In this document: positions 6,710-14,740 of the stretch, one piece after another
Position numbering within the stretch: position 1 is the first letter of the stretch
Layout of the letters: each line of letters begins with the position of its first letter
Assembly (NCBI RefSeq): GCF_900167365.1
Contig: NZ_FUXL01000002.1
Coordinates: 310,001-374,000, forward strand
Source: Consotaella salsifontis
GTDB taxonomy: Bacteria; Pseudomonadota; Alphaproteobacteria; Rhizobiales; Rhizobiaceae
Length of the DNA: 64,000 nucleotides
Direction: 5' to 3'
Made by a program: the position numbers and the translations under genes
Notes under the pieces: model-generated
The model's input: only the letters and a program-made list of their open reading frames with translations
Databases searched by the model: none
What the model was told of the DNA's origin: nothing

Positions 6710-8674
6710 TCAGCCGCGTTGGGCCGCGCTCGCCGGCGATGTTTCGGAAGAGCGCCCGGCGCGGGCGATGACGATGAAGGCGACGGCGGCGGCAACGACG
6801 AGAAGAGCCTGCGGGATCATGCTTTCCCAATAGGGATAGATGCCGAGCGCCTGGATCTCCGGCGCATGCGGAATGAGCGTCGGCGAGAAGACCTTGCCCT
6901 CCACCAGCTCCATCACGCCCTTGCCCACGAAGATGAAGGCCATGATGTAGAGCAGCGCGCCCGTGCCCTGGAAGAAGGCGCGGATCGGAAGCCGCAGAGC
7001 CCCGGACTTCATCGCCCAGTAGACGAAGGCGAGGCCGATCGCGCCGAGGACGAACCCGCCAGCGATGGCCAGAAGGCCGCTGGTGTCCGCGCCGATGGTC
7101 AGCGCCTGATAGAAGAGCACGGTTTCCGCGCCCTCGCGATAGACGGCGAGGAAGCTCGTCAGCCACAGCGCGCGCATGGAGCCGGACGACAGCGATCCCT
7201 GGACCTTCTCGCGGATATAGGACGACCAGTGCGCCGCCTCGGCCTTGGAGATGAGCCAATAGCTCATGGAAAAGAGGATGACGGCCGCGAACAGCATGGT
7301 CGCCCCTTCGAGCACCTCCTGGCTCGCGGCGGAGGCGGCGAACACCAGCTTCAGCAGCACCGCCGTCACCACGCTGGCCAGAAGCGCCACGACGACCGAA
7401 TTGAGGATGACGCCCTGCTTGTCGCCATGGCCGGTCTTGACGAGATAGGCCGTGATGGCCGTGACGATGAGGATCGCCTCGAAGCCCTCGCGCAGGAGGA
7501 TCAGGAGAGCGTAGCCGAACAGCGCCCACGGGCCGCTGCCGCCGGCGGGCTGGAGGATCGAGACGGCCCGGTCGAGATCGGCCACCATGGCATTCGCCTC
7601 GGCGGAAAGGTCGGCATCGCTCGCCTTGCTCCCGACAAGCGCCATCAACTTGCTGAAATGGCCCTCGAGCGTCGTCTTCAGCGCCGCATCGCGCGCGCCG
7701 ATGCGGTTTTCCATCCCGCTCGCCTCGAAGACGTCGAAATAGGCGTCGGAGAGCATGGCCACCGCCTGATCCTGGTTGCCGCCCTGCGCGACCTCGATGG
7801 CGCTGGCGATCGCGGCGTTGACGCGGCCCGCCACATCGGACCAGTCCGTCTCCGGCGCCGGCATCGACTGCGCCTCTTCCTTGGCCGCTCCAACGAGCGG
7901 CAGACCGGGAAGGTGGCTAGTCATGTCAGCCGCCAGCACCTTGGCCGATCCGCGAATGAGGCGCGGCTCGCGCCCGTCCTCGGCGAGGCCGAGAATGCGT
8001 TCGAACTCGGCGTTGTATTCGATGTCCTGCTGCTGCGAGACGAAGCGGCGCACCGCCGTCTCCAGCAGGCTGTTCTTGTAGCCGTCGAACTGGGCCTGCT
8101 TGATCAGATTCTTGGCCTTTGCGGCATCTCCCGCCTCCAGAGCATCGGCAGCGGCATTGAGATCATCGGTGATCCGGGCGACGGCGCGCTCCCAGTAGGG
8201 CTCGATGGTCTGCGGGGCGGCGACCTGAACAGGCTCCTGCGGCGCGGCGTCGGACGAAGCCGTATCGGACGGATGGGCGGTCGGCTCGGCCGTAATGACG
8301 AAGCCCTGCTCCAGCGTCGGCACGACGGCATTCAGCGCGGCGATGTGCTTTTCGATGCGATCGGCCACCTCGTCTACCGGCTTGCCGTCGACGATGAGCT
8401 GGCGGATGTCGCCGAACTCGGCTTCGAGCGCATAGCTCGCCTTGGCGGAGACGTTGACGCGGATCGGCCCCTCGAGGTTCTCGAACAGCTCGAAATAGGA
8501 GCGCTGGACGAGCGTCTTTGCCTTGTCGGCCTCGCCGGCCCGATAGGCCGTTTCCGCCTCTCCGAGCATTTGGTCGATCCGGCTCACGAGGCTGCGATAG
8601 TCGGGCGCGGCATGAGCCAGGTTCGGTATCGCCAGCCCCAAGAGCAGGAGAAACGCCCAGGCCAGACGTCGCAT
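6710..8674 (-). CDS. FTR1-family iron permease with triplicated periplasmic module
   Basis: 654 residues from ATG 8674 (AAGGTGG upstream; GTG 8683 is an alternative). There is a signal peptide (1-22), a periplasmic region to about residue 380, then the FTR1 membrane domain. The two REXXE iron-binding motifs are present: REGFE at 395-399 and REGAE at 513-517. The periplasmic region holds three related helical modules of about 65 residues (near 30-95, 165-230 and 280-346), each with a pattern like AGxAxKAKxLxxxxxF followed by an acidic F/L-rich end. It is the lead gene of the iron operon and equivalent to Cj1658. It imports iron, probably ferric iron handed over by P19. Confidence 0.92.
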   Translation of the reverse strand: MRRLAWAFLLLLGLAIPNLAHAAPDYRSLVSRIDQMLGEAETAYRAGEADKAKTLVQRSYFELFENLEGPIRVNVSAKASYALEAEFGDIRQLIVDGKPVDEVADRIEKHIAALNAVVPTLEQGFVITAEPTAHPSDTASSDAAPQEPVQVAAPQTIEPYWERAVARITDDLNAAADALEAGDAAKAKNLIKQAQFDGYKNSLLETAVRRFVSQQQDIEYNAEFERILGLAEDGREPRLIRGSAKVLAADMTSHLPGLPLVGAAKEEAQSMPAPETDWSDVAGRVNAAIASAIEVAQGGNQDQAVAMLSDAYFDVFEASGMENRIGARDAALKTTLEGHFSKLMALVGSKASDADLSAEANAMVADLDRAVSILQPAGGSGPWALFGYALLILLREGFEAILIVTAITAYLVKTGHGDKQGVILNSVVVALLASVVTAVLLKLVFAASAASQEVLEGATMLFAAVILFSMSYWLISKAEAAHWSSYIREKVQGSLSSGSMRALWLTSFLAVYREGAETVLFYQALTIGADTSGLLAIAGGFVLGAIGLAFVYWAMKSGALRLPIRAFFQGTGALLYIMAFIFVGKGVMELVEGKVFSPTLIPHAPEIQALGIYPYWESMIPQALLVVAAAVAFIVIARAGRSSETSPASAAQRG

Positions 8675-8795
8675 GATGACCACCTTCGTTCATTGGCTTC
8701 GACGGGGATGCGCGGCGTCCCGGCTCCCGGGACCGGCCGTCCCCGACCTCGGCGGCACACTCTAAAGCGTGAGAGTAATTGTCAAGAATAAAATG

Positions 8796-8812
8796 ATGAA
8801 ATTCACTTTCAT
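8796..8812. promoter_or_regulatory. 17-bp perfect palindrome, candidate operator
   Basis: ATGAAA-N5-TTTCAT, perfect in both arms, lies 10 bp upstream of the minus-strand TTGACA hexamer of the iron operon. It does not match the classical Fur consensus closely. It could be a site for an iron or manganese regulator of this divergent region. Confidence 0.4.
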
Positions 8813-8813
8813 G

Positions 8814-8831
8814 TTTTAGAACCCTTCCAGA
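8814..8831. promoter_or_regulatory. ICE-like (Irr box-like) element, tentative
   Basis: TTTAGAA-CCC-TTCCAGA resembles the iron control element bound by Irr in Rhizobiales (TTTAGAA-N3-TTCTAAA); the right arm has two mismatches. Its place directly next to the palindrome upstream of the iron operon makes iron control plausible, but the match is partial. Confidence 0.3.
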
Positions 8832-9024
8832 CCAGGCTTGGCACCAACTGTCGGCGGTCCGCACATGCTGTTGTGAGCGAAAGCAAAATGAGCCGCTGCG
8901 TCAAATTGTCGTCGCGGTTCCAGAGGGACTCTGTTTCAGTTTGCCGCGTGGCGGCGGATATCCAGCCATGCGAAGCGCCAACGACGGGACGCCAACGATC
9001 GAACGGAAACGCTGCGAGGGCGGC

Positions 9025-9609
9025 ATGAACATCTGGTACGCCACCCGAGACGGTCAGTCGAAAAAGATCGCCGAGCAGGTCGCCCATCATCTCGTCAATC
9101 GCGGCATTCCCACGGTCGCTCTCGACCTCATGGAGCGCAACGATCCTGCGGCCGGAGTAGAGCCCGGCGGTCCGGTCGTCGCGATCCTGGCGCTGCGCTA
9201 TGGCCACCACCTGCCGGAAGGCATCCGCTTTCTCAAAGCGCTCGCCAATACGCCGGACGCGCCGCCGCTCTTTCTCGCTTCCGTGAACCTTACGGCGCGC
9301 AAGGCCGGCAAGGATGGCGCCGATAGCAATGTCTATCTGCGCAAATTGATCGCTCATCTCGGCCTCAAACCCGTTCTGGCCACCGCCTTCGCCGGGAGGT
9401 TGGACTATCCGCGCTACAAGCCTTTCGACCGCTTCATGATCCGCCTGATCATGCGAATGACGGGCGGGCCGACCGATCCGTCGACGATCGTCGAATATAC
9501 GGACTGGGCAAAGGTGGAGGCATTCGCGGCAGCAATCGCGGCTTTCCGGCCGGATGGGGAGCATGCCTCGGCCGACGGCGGCAATTCGTCTCCGGCGGCT
9601 GGGGGTTGA
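9025..9609 (+). CDS. hemG: HemG-like flavodoxin-domain protein
   Basis: 194 residues from ATG 9025 (GAGGG 5 nt upstream); earlier in-frame codons lack an SD. The N-terminus MNIWYATRDGQSKKIAEQ is the FMN phosphate-binding loop of the flavodoxin fold in the form typical of HemG (YxTRDGQ). Length fits HemG, the quinone-linked protoporphyrinogen IX oxidase at the inner membrane. Later motifs RYGHHL and VNLTARK also resemble HemG. It is read away from the iron locus and is followed by modE, so it may be a heme or iron-linked gene. Alternatively it is a general flavodoxin-like quinone oxidoreductase. Family confident, substrate inferred. Confidence 0.75.
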   Translation: MNIWYATRDGQSKKIAEQVAHHLVNRGIPTVALDLMERNDPAAGVEPGGPVVAILALRYGHHLPEGIRFLKALANTPDAPPLFLASVNLTARKAGKDGADSNVYLRKLIAHLGLKPVLATAFAGRLDYPRYKPFDRFMIRLIMRMTGGPTDPSTIVEYTDWAKVEAFAAAIAAFRPDGEHASADGGNSSPAAGG

Positions 9610-9626
9610 TCAGGGCGACATTCTTC

Positions 9627-9651
9627 CGTTATGTACGGTGAGTACATATCG
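9627..9651. promoter_or_regulatory. Mo-box-like ModE operator upstream of modE
   Basis: Arms CGTTATGTAC and GTACATATCG separated by 5 bp (GGTGA). The inner 8 bp of each arm form a perfect inverted repeat and the full arms match at 9 of 10 positions. The CGTTAT...ATA...CG character is that of alphaproteobacterial Mo boxes bound by ModE/MopAB. It ends 16 bp before the modE start, well placed for repression of modEABC when molybdate is sufficient. Confidence 0.72.
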
Positions 9652-9667
9652 TTTGGTGCCCCTGCCC

Positions 9668-10456
9668 ATGATGGAAGCTTTGGTCAGCCTGCGCGCGGAC
9701 GACCGTTCACCGGTCGGGCGCGATCGCATTCGCCTTCTGGAGGCGGTGGCGCGAGAAGGCTCGATCACCGCTGGAGCCAAGGCCGTCGGCCTCACCTACA
9801 AGGCGGCCTGGGACGCGCTCGACGCCATGGCCAACCTCTTCGGCCAGCCGCTGCTCGAGAAGCGCACGGGCGGACGGGCCGGCGGCGGCGCCAGCCTGAC
9901 GCCGGCCGGATTCAAGGTGCTCCAGGCGTTTCACCGGCTGGAAGGCGAGATGACGCGGGTGATGCGCGCCATCGAGCCGGAGCTTGCCGGAAGCGGTATC
10001 TCGCCCGTCAACCTGATCTCCGGCTATCTCATGAAGACCAGTGCCCGCAATGCCTTAAGAGGCACCATCGTCACGATGACCCAGGACGCGCTGACCTCGG
10101 AGATCGGGGTCGAGGTCGCCAAGGGTCAGATCATCTATTCCATCGTCACCAACGAGAGCGTGCGCTCGCTTGGCCTCGTGATCGGGCGCGAGGCGACGAT
10201 GCTGATCAAGGCCCCGTTCGTCGCCTTCGCTGTCGGCGAGGCGCCGCCGAAGATTTCCGCACGAAACATCGTGGCGGGCACCGTCTTGCGCTGCGAGACC
10301 TCGCCGGTGACGGCCGAAGTCGTTCTCGACATAGGTGACGACAAGACACTCGCCGCCACCATCACCACCCGCAGCGCGGAGACGCTAGGCCTTCAGCCGG
10401 GCCGCCCCGCCTTCGCGCTGTTCGAAGCCGCTCACGTCATTGTCGCCATCGACTGA
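9668..10456 (+). CDS. modE: ModE molybdate-responsive transcription regulator
   Basis: 262 residues from ATG 9668 (a second ATG follows directly). The N-terminal winged-helix domain (about 1-105) is LysR-like, with EGSITAGAKAVGLTYKAAWDAL as the helix-turn-helix and a SLTPAG wing. Two C-terminal Mop (TOBE) repeats follow, each opening with ISARN and carrying the GTV/GTI and S-V-T-E molybdate-binding pattern. When it binds molybdate it normally represses mod genes. It is the first gene of modE-modA-modB-modC, with modA 12 bp downstream, and the Mo box lies in front, indicating autoregulation. The N-terminus lacks a strong SD. Confidence 0.92.
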   Translation: MMEALVSLRADDRSPVGRDRIRLLEAVAREGSITAGAKAVGLTYKAAWDALDAMANLFGQPLLEKRTGGRAGGGASLTPAGFKVLQAFHRLEGEMTRVMRAIEPELAGSGISPVNLISGYLMKTSARNALRGTIVTMTQDALTSEIGVEVAKGQIIYSIVTNESVRSLGLVIGREATMLIKAPFVAFAVGEAPPKISARNIVAGTVLRCETSPVTAEVVLDIGDDKTLAATITTRSAETLGLQPGRPAFALFEAAHVIVAID

Positions 10457-10468
10457 ACAGGAGAACCA

Positions 10469-11230
10469 ATGAAAACCTCGACCCTGACGATGGTGGCCGC
10501 CGGTCTGGCGACCGCCCTCTCCTTTGGTGTGCCCGCGCAGGCCGCGGAGACCAACGTCGCCGTCGCCGCTAACTTCACCGAGGCGGTGAAGGAGATCGCC
10601 GACGCTTTCGCCAAGTCCACGGGCGACACGGCCAAGCTGAGCTTCGGTTCGAGCGGCCAGCTTTACACGCAGATCACCCAGGGCGCGCCCTTCCAGGTGT
10701 TCCTGTCGGCTGACGATGTGCGGCCGAAAAAGGCGATTACGGAAGGCTTCGGCGTCGAGGGCACCGATTTCACCTACGCCATCGGCAAGCTCGTCCTCTG
10801 GAGCCCTGACGCAGAACGCGTGAAAGGCGAGGAGACGCTGAAATCGGGGGGCTTCGACAAGATCGCCATCGCCAACCCAACGGCGGCTCCCTACGGCGCG
10901 GCTGCCGTCGAGACGATGAAGAAGCTCGGCGTCTACGATGCGCTGAAGGCAAAAATCGTCGAGGGCAACAATATCTCTCAGGCGTTCCAGTTCGTCGATA
11001 GCAAGAATGCCGAGCTCGGCTTCGTCGCCCTGTCGCAAATCGCCGGGCGCGAGGACGGCTCGCAGTGGCTGGTGCCGCAGGAGGACTATACCCCGATCCG
11101 CCAGGACGCGGTGCTCCTGAAGACCGGCGCCGACAACGAGGCGGCCAAAGCGTTCATCGAGTTCCTGAAGGGCCCCGAGGCGCGCAAGATCATCGAGAAG
11201 TACGGCTACGCGGTCGACGGGGCCCAATAA
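10469..11230 (+). CDS. modA: Molybdate ABC transporter, periplasmic binding protein
   Basis: 253 residues with a Sec signal ending AQAAE. The mature start TNVAVAANFTEAVKEIADAF and the motif SFGSSGQLYTQI are characteristic of ModA; the Ser and Tyr residues of these loops bind the oxyanion. NPTAAPYGAAAVE and FVALSQI are further family blocks. The SD AGGAG lies before ATG. It captures molybdate (possibly tungstate) in the periplasm and delivers it to ModB. Confidence 0.95.
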   Translation: MKTSTLTMVAAGLATALSFGVPAQAAETNVAVAANFTEAVKEIADAFAKSTGDTAKLSFGSSGQLYTQITQGAPFQVFLSADDVRPKKAITEGFGVEGTDFTYAIGKLVLWSPDAERVKGEETLKSGGFDKIAIANPTAAPYGAAAVETMKKLGVYDALKAKIVEGNNISQAFQFVDSKNAELGFVALSQIAGREDGSQWLVPQEDYTPIRQDAVLLKTGADNEAAKAFIEFLKGPEARKIIEKYGYAVDGAQ

Positions 11231-11236
11231 CGGTCA

Positions 11237-11920
11237 ATGCTGTTTTCCGCCGACACGCTCGTTCCGATACGCCTGACACTTGAGCTTGCTCTCGTCACGA
11301 CGGTGCTGCTTCTCATCGTGGGCACACCGCTGGCATGGTGGCTCGCGCGCTCGCGCGCCTGGTGGAAGGAAGCGGCAGCCTCAGTGGTTTCCCTGCCCCT
11401 GGTGCTGCCGCCCACGGTGCTCGGCTTCTATCTTCTCGTCGCCCTCGGCCCCAACGGGCCGGGTGGCGCGCTCGCCTCGCTGTGGGGCGCGCGCACCCTC
11501 GCCTTCACCTTCGAGGGCCTGGTGATCGGCTCGGTTCTCTACTCCATGCCCTTCGTCGTCCAGCCCATCCGCAACGCCTTCGAGGCGATGGGCGATCGGC
11601 CGCTCGAAGTGGCGGCGACGCTGCGTGCCTCGCCGATGAAGGCGTTCTGGACCGTTGCGGTGCCCCTGGCGCGGCCGGGCTTTCTCACCGGCGCCGTTCT
11701 CGGCTTCGCCCACACGGTCGGGGAGTTCGGCGTCGTGCTGATGATCGGCGGCAATATTCCCGGAGAGACGAAGGTGCTGTCCGTCGCCATCTACGACTAT
11801 GTCGAGACCAGCCGGTGGAGCGAGGCCAATGCGTTGGCGGCGGTGATGGTGGTCTTCGCCTTCGCGGTTATCCTGTCGGTCACGGCCATCGGCAGGCGCC
11901 TCGGGCACATCACGGAATGA
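11237..11920 (+). CDS. modB: Molybdate ABC transporter permease
   Basis: 227 residues, five to six membrane helices, with the binding-protein-dependent permease motif around [25 protein letters not shown], which docks on ModC. It begins 6 bp after modA and ends with an ATGA overlap into mod[18 protein letters not shown] is typical of ModB. It forms the inner-membrane channel for molybdate. Confidence 0.95.
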   Translation: MLFSADTLVPIRLTLELALVTTVLLLIVGTPLAWWLARSRAWWKEAAASVVSLPLVLPPTVLGFYLLVALGPNGPGGALASLWGARTLAFTFEGLVIGSVLYSMPFVVQPIRNAFEAMGDRPLEVAATLRASPMKAFWTVAVPLARPGFLTGAVLGFAHTVGEFGVVLMIGGNIPGETKVLSVAIYDYVETSRWSEANALAAVMVVFAFAVILSVTAIGRRLGHITE

Positions 11921-13014
11921 TCGACGATCAAACCATCGAGGCCGTCTTTCGCGGAAGGCTCGGCGGCTTCGTGCTGGATACCGCCTTCACGCTGCCGGCC
12001 CACGGCCTGACCGCGCTGTTCGGACCGTCAGGCTGCGGCAAGACCAGCGTACTGCGCTGCATCGCGGGCCTGACGCGCATCGCTGACGGGCTTTGCCGCG
12101 TCGGCGGCGACACCTGGCAGGACAAAACGACCTTTCGCCCGCCGCACATGCGGCCGATCGGCTACGTCTTTCAGGAGGCGAGCCTCTTTCCCCATCTCTC
12201 CGTGCGCCGCAACCTCACCTACGGCGCTCCGCACAAGTCGACCGCAGCCGGCGTCAAGCCAGCCGTCGGCTTCGAGGAGACAGTGGACCTTCTGGGCATC
12301 GGCCATCTTCTGGACAGGGCTCCGGCCAAGCTCTCGGGCGGCGAGCGCCAGAGGGTGGCGATCGGAAGAGCGTTGCTCTCCGATCCTCGCCTGCTCTTGA
12401 TGGATGAGCCGCTGTCGGCGCTCGACGCCGAGACGAAGGAGGAGATCCTTCCCTTTCTGGAGCGGCTCCACGCCCGTCTCGCCGTCCCCATCCTCTATGT
12501 CAGCCACGCCATCTCGGAGGTGGAGCGCCTCGCCGACCATCTCGTCCTGATGAATGAAGGCAAGGTGCTGGCGGCGGGCCGGCTGGGCGATCTTCAGAGC
12601 GATCCGCGCCTGCCCCTGGCGCTTTCGCGAGATGCCTCCGTCAGCTTGGACGCGACAGTAGAAGGCCACGATTCGACCTACGGGCTTTTGGAGCTCTCGG
12701 TGCGCGGCGGCCGCTTTCTCGTCCCGGCTCCGGCAGGCTGCAGTGGCGAAATGCGGCGCCTGTCGATCAAGGCGGGCGATGTCAGTCTTTCGCTGCAGCC
12801 CTCGTCCGGTTCGACCATTCTCAATATTTTGCCATGCCGCATCCTCTCCCATACGCGGCGCGGCGAGCACGAGGTGGTCGCGGTTCTGGGCCTCGGCTCG
12901 GACGGTATGGGCGCGCATCTTCTGGCGCGCATGACGCGTCGGTCCTGGACGATGCTCCATCTCGGCGACGGCCAGCCGCTGTTCGCGCAGGTGAAGAGCG
13001 TGGCCTTGCGCTAG
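11917..13014 (+). CDS. modC: Molybdate ABC transporter ATPase with Mop domain
   Basis: 365 residues from ATG 11917, which overlaps the modB stop (ATGA). Walker A is [10 protein letters not shown]-loop [12 protein letters not shown], signature LSGGERQRV, Walker [13 protein letters not shown] and switch YVSHAISE. The C-terminal quarter (about 290-360) is a Mop/TOBE domain ([23 protein letters not shown]-like pattern) that can sense molybdate. It is the last gene of the operon and faces the DUF1499 gene tail to tail with only 15 bp between. Confidence 0.95.
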   Translation: MIDDQTIEAVFRGRLGGFVLDTAFTLPAHGLTALFGPSGCGKTSVLRCIAGLTRIADGLCRVGGDTWQDKTTFRPPHMRPIGYVFQEASLFPHLSVRRNLTYGAPHKSTAAGVKPAVGFEETVDLLGIGHLLDRAPAKLSGGERQRVAIGRALLSDPRLLLMDEPLSALDAETKEEILPFLERLHARLAVPILYVSHAISEVERLADHLVLMNEGKVLAAGRLGDLQSDPRLPLALSRDASVSLDATVEGHDSTYGLLELSVRGGRFLVPAPAGCSGEMRRLSIKAGDVSLSLQPSSGSTILNILPCRILSHTRRGEHEVVAVLGLGSDGMGAHLLARMTRRSWTMLHLGDGQPLFAQVKSVALR

Positions 13015-13029
13015 CAAATCCAGCGGCGC

Positions 13030-13953
13030 CTACTCCTCGGCGGCCGCTGCTCCTTCAATGCCCGCAGCCGCCGCGTCGAGATCCGCCAGGAACGACTCGA
13101 TGAAATAGCGGTTCTGGCCAAGGTCGAAGGGCACAAGAAGCGACGTCGAGCGCATGTCCACCAACGTCTCGTCGTCCTGCTCGTGGATATGGATCACCAC
13201 TTCGCTGGGAAAGCCGAAGACAAGGCTGCGCGCCACGGCGGTGACGACATAGTCGTCGGCTTCCGGCACGGCGGTGGGATCGGCGTTGGGGCCTTCCTCG
13301 AGCTCCGAAGGATCGTAAGGGATCGGCACGACCGAAATATCCGGCGGCGCGTCCGCCGGCTGCCGCGGGGCGACGACCGGCGGGCTCGGAGGCGGCGCGT
13401 TGGACGATGTGTTCTCGACGTGCCAGCCTTTGTCTTCCAGAACCGTCTCGGCAACCGAATAGATATCGGCGGCGCTTGCCTGGAACCGGCGCCCGCTGAC
13501 CGGAGCGGAAGCTTCCCCGACCAAAGCCGCGACGCCGTTGGCGGGGGCTCCGATGGAGCCGACTGGCACACTGATGCCCTCGCCCGTCACCGCGAAATTG
13601 GTCTGCGGCATGACCTCCCAGCGATAGGCGCCGGCCAGGAAGGGCAGCAGGGTCAGCAGGGAGAGAGCCATCGCGCCAATTGCCTGACCGCCGCCGCGAT
13701 CTCCCTTGCGCCAAACGCACTGGATGACCATCAACGACAGCATCAGCGCCGCGACCGACAAGGCGCACACGAGGGCCAAAAGGATGTAGAGCGCATCGAG
13801 CTCCACCGCCCCCAGCCTGTACATCGCTATGGCGACCACCAGAAGAACGGGCGCAAAGATCGCCAGGCGCCGAGCCCAGCGCGGCGCGCGCAGACGGCGG
13901 GTAAGATAGTGACCGGACGCTCGGTGGCCGGCATAGCGAAGGGCCAAGCTCAT
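13030..13953 (-). CDS. DUF1499 membrane protein
   Basis: 307 residues. The N-terminal third contains about three hydrophobic helices (LAIFAPVLLVVAIAMY, LYILLALVCALSVAALMLSL, MALSLLTLLPFLAGA). The C-terminal two thirds are the DUF1499 domain, with the closing pattern VVIHIHEQDDETLVDMRS, then DLGQNRYFIESFLADL. Between them is a proline-rich insert (near 190-215) unusual for the family. The function of DUF1499 is not established. It is divergent from the unknown gene at 14151 and convergent with modC. Confidence 0.75.
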   Translation of the reverse strand: MSLALRYAGHRASGHYLTRRLRAPRWARRLAIFAPVLLVVAIAMYRLGAVELDALYILLALVCALSVAALMLSLMVIQCVWRKGDRGGGQAIGAMALSLLTLLPFLAGAYRWEVMPQTNFAVTGEGISVPVGSIGAPANGVAALVGEASAPVSGRRFQASAADIYSVAETVLEDKGWHVENTSSNAPPPSPPVVAPRQPADAPPDISVVPIPYDPSELEEGPNADPTAVPEADDYVVTAVARSLVFGFPSEVVIHIHEQDDETLVDMRSTSLLVPFDLGQNRYFIESFLADLDAAAAGIEGAAAAEE

Positions 13954-14024
13954 GCCGCATGATGTAGCCGAGTTTCCCTGCGAAGTCAGGCGAGAAAGAG
14001 CGGCTTAATGGTTCGGTAACGATA

Positions 14025-14041
14025 GCCGGCATTTTGCCGGC
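14025..14041. repeat. Perfect inverted repeat between divergent genes
   Basis: GCCGGCA-TTT-TGCCGGC, a 7-bp stem with a 3-nt loop, lies in the 197-bp gap between the DUF1499 gene and the unknown gene at 14151. It may be an operator or a leader hairpin for the plus-strand gene. No known regulator motif is matched. Confidence 0.4.
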
Positions 14042-14150
14042 GGACACGGAACCGTCCCGCATTGCCAGCAGTTATTTCCCCGCCGGAAAGCGCATATCGA
14101 GATGTGAGCGGCCGACATGATTACGCCGACCGGGCGTTGAGGGGACGATC

Positions 14151-14555
14151 ATGAAGCTGGAAACTTCCACCGCACCGTCAGGACCGATGCGCCCTGAGCC
14201 TTTCGAGATCATGGAATTCCAGCTTGCTCTCGATCTGGAGCAGCCTTTCGACGTCGATTTTCGCTCATGCGTCCGCCGGGCAGCGGAGGCCGTAGGCGGA
14301 GAATTCCTCTTCGAAGTACCGGCGGATTGTTCAATGGAGAACGCGTCGCGAATCGCTGCCGTCCGTATTCCCACGGGCAGCAGGGAGCAGATCGCCTTTG
14401 CCGCGCTCGACATGCTCGGCGAGAGCATCCGCCTCTGCGGCCAGAGCGAGATCAGCGAACGCCTTTCGGGTTTCGCTCAGGCGTTCGTCCGCGTGATCGA
14501 GCGTTTCCGGGATGGACAACGCGCTGCAACGATGCCGGCAAGCGCCTGCGCCTGA
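14151..14555 (+). CDS. Hypothetical protein, unknown family
   Basis: 134 residues, acidic and soluble, without signal peptide or membrane helix. ATG 14151 has a strong SD (GAGGGG, 7 nt away), which supports a real gene. The middle reads as mixed alpha/beta (FDVDFRSCVRRAAEAVGGEFLFEVP), followed by a helix-rich end (ISERLSGFAQAFVRVIERFRDG). I recognise no domain. It sits between the DUF1499 gene (divergent) and the SLC13-type transporter, with 185 bp to the latter, so it is probably transcribed alone. Confidence 0.6.
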   Translation: MKLETSTAPSGPMRPEPFEIMEFQLALDLEQPFDVDFRSCVRRAAEAVGGEFLFEVPADCSMENASRIAAVRIPTGSREQIAFAALDMLGESIRLCGQSEISERLSGFAQAFVRVIERFRDGQRAATMPASACA

Positions 14556-14740
14556 CTATTCGATGGTCGCCTCCCGTTGAGGCGATTCAGGCATTATCGA
14601 CAGCGATCCCTTTTTTGCGGTGCAGGAACACCGTGCTCTTGAGCCTGCCTAGTGCCCATCGCCGCGAGCGACGGATTACCGGCCGCGCCGGTCTGAAATA
14701 TCCCGCTTGCCCCTTTCCAGCTTTGTGATCTGCTTTGCCG

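Larger units (their letters stand above)
8675..9024. promoter_or_regulatory. Divergent intergenic region, iron operon / hemG-like gene
   Basis: A 350-bp gap between divergent starts, clearly richer in A/T at 8760-8831 than its surroundings. On the minus strand TTGACA (8785-8780) could be the -35 of the iron operon; no convincing -10 is seen at normal spacing. The palindrome and ICE-like element listed separately lie just upstream of it. The rest (8690-8755 and 8835-9010) shows no gene or clear signal. Confidence 0.5.

Noticed and set aside
6719-8791. Plus-strand open frame of 690 codons opposite the FTR1 gene
   Set aside because: Same reason: antisense of a strong FTR1 match with REXXE motifs; no domain and no ribosome site on the plus strand.
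8796-8812. The palindrome as a classical Fur box
   Set aside because: ATGAAA-N5-TTTCAT does not fit the GATAAT-based Fur consensus well; kept only as an unassigned operator candidate.
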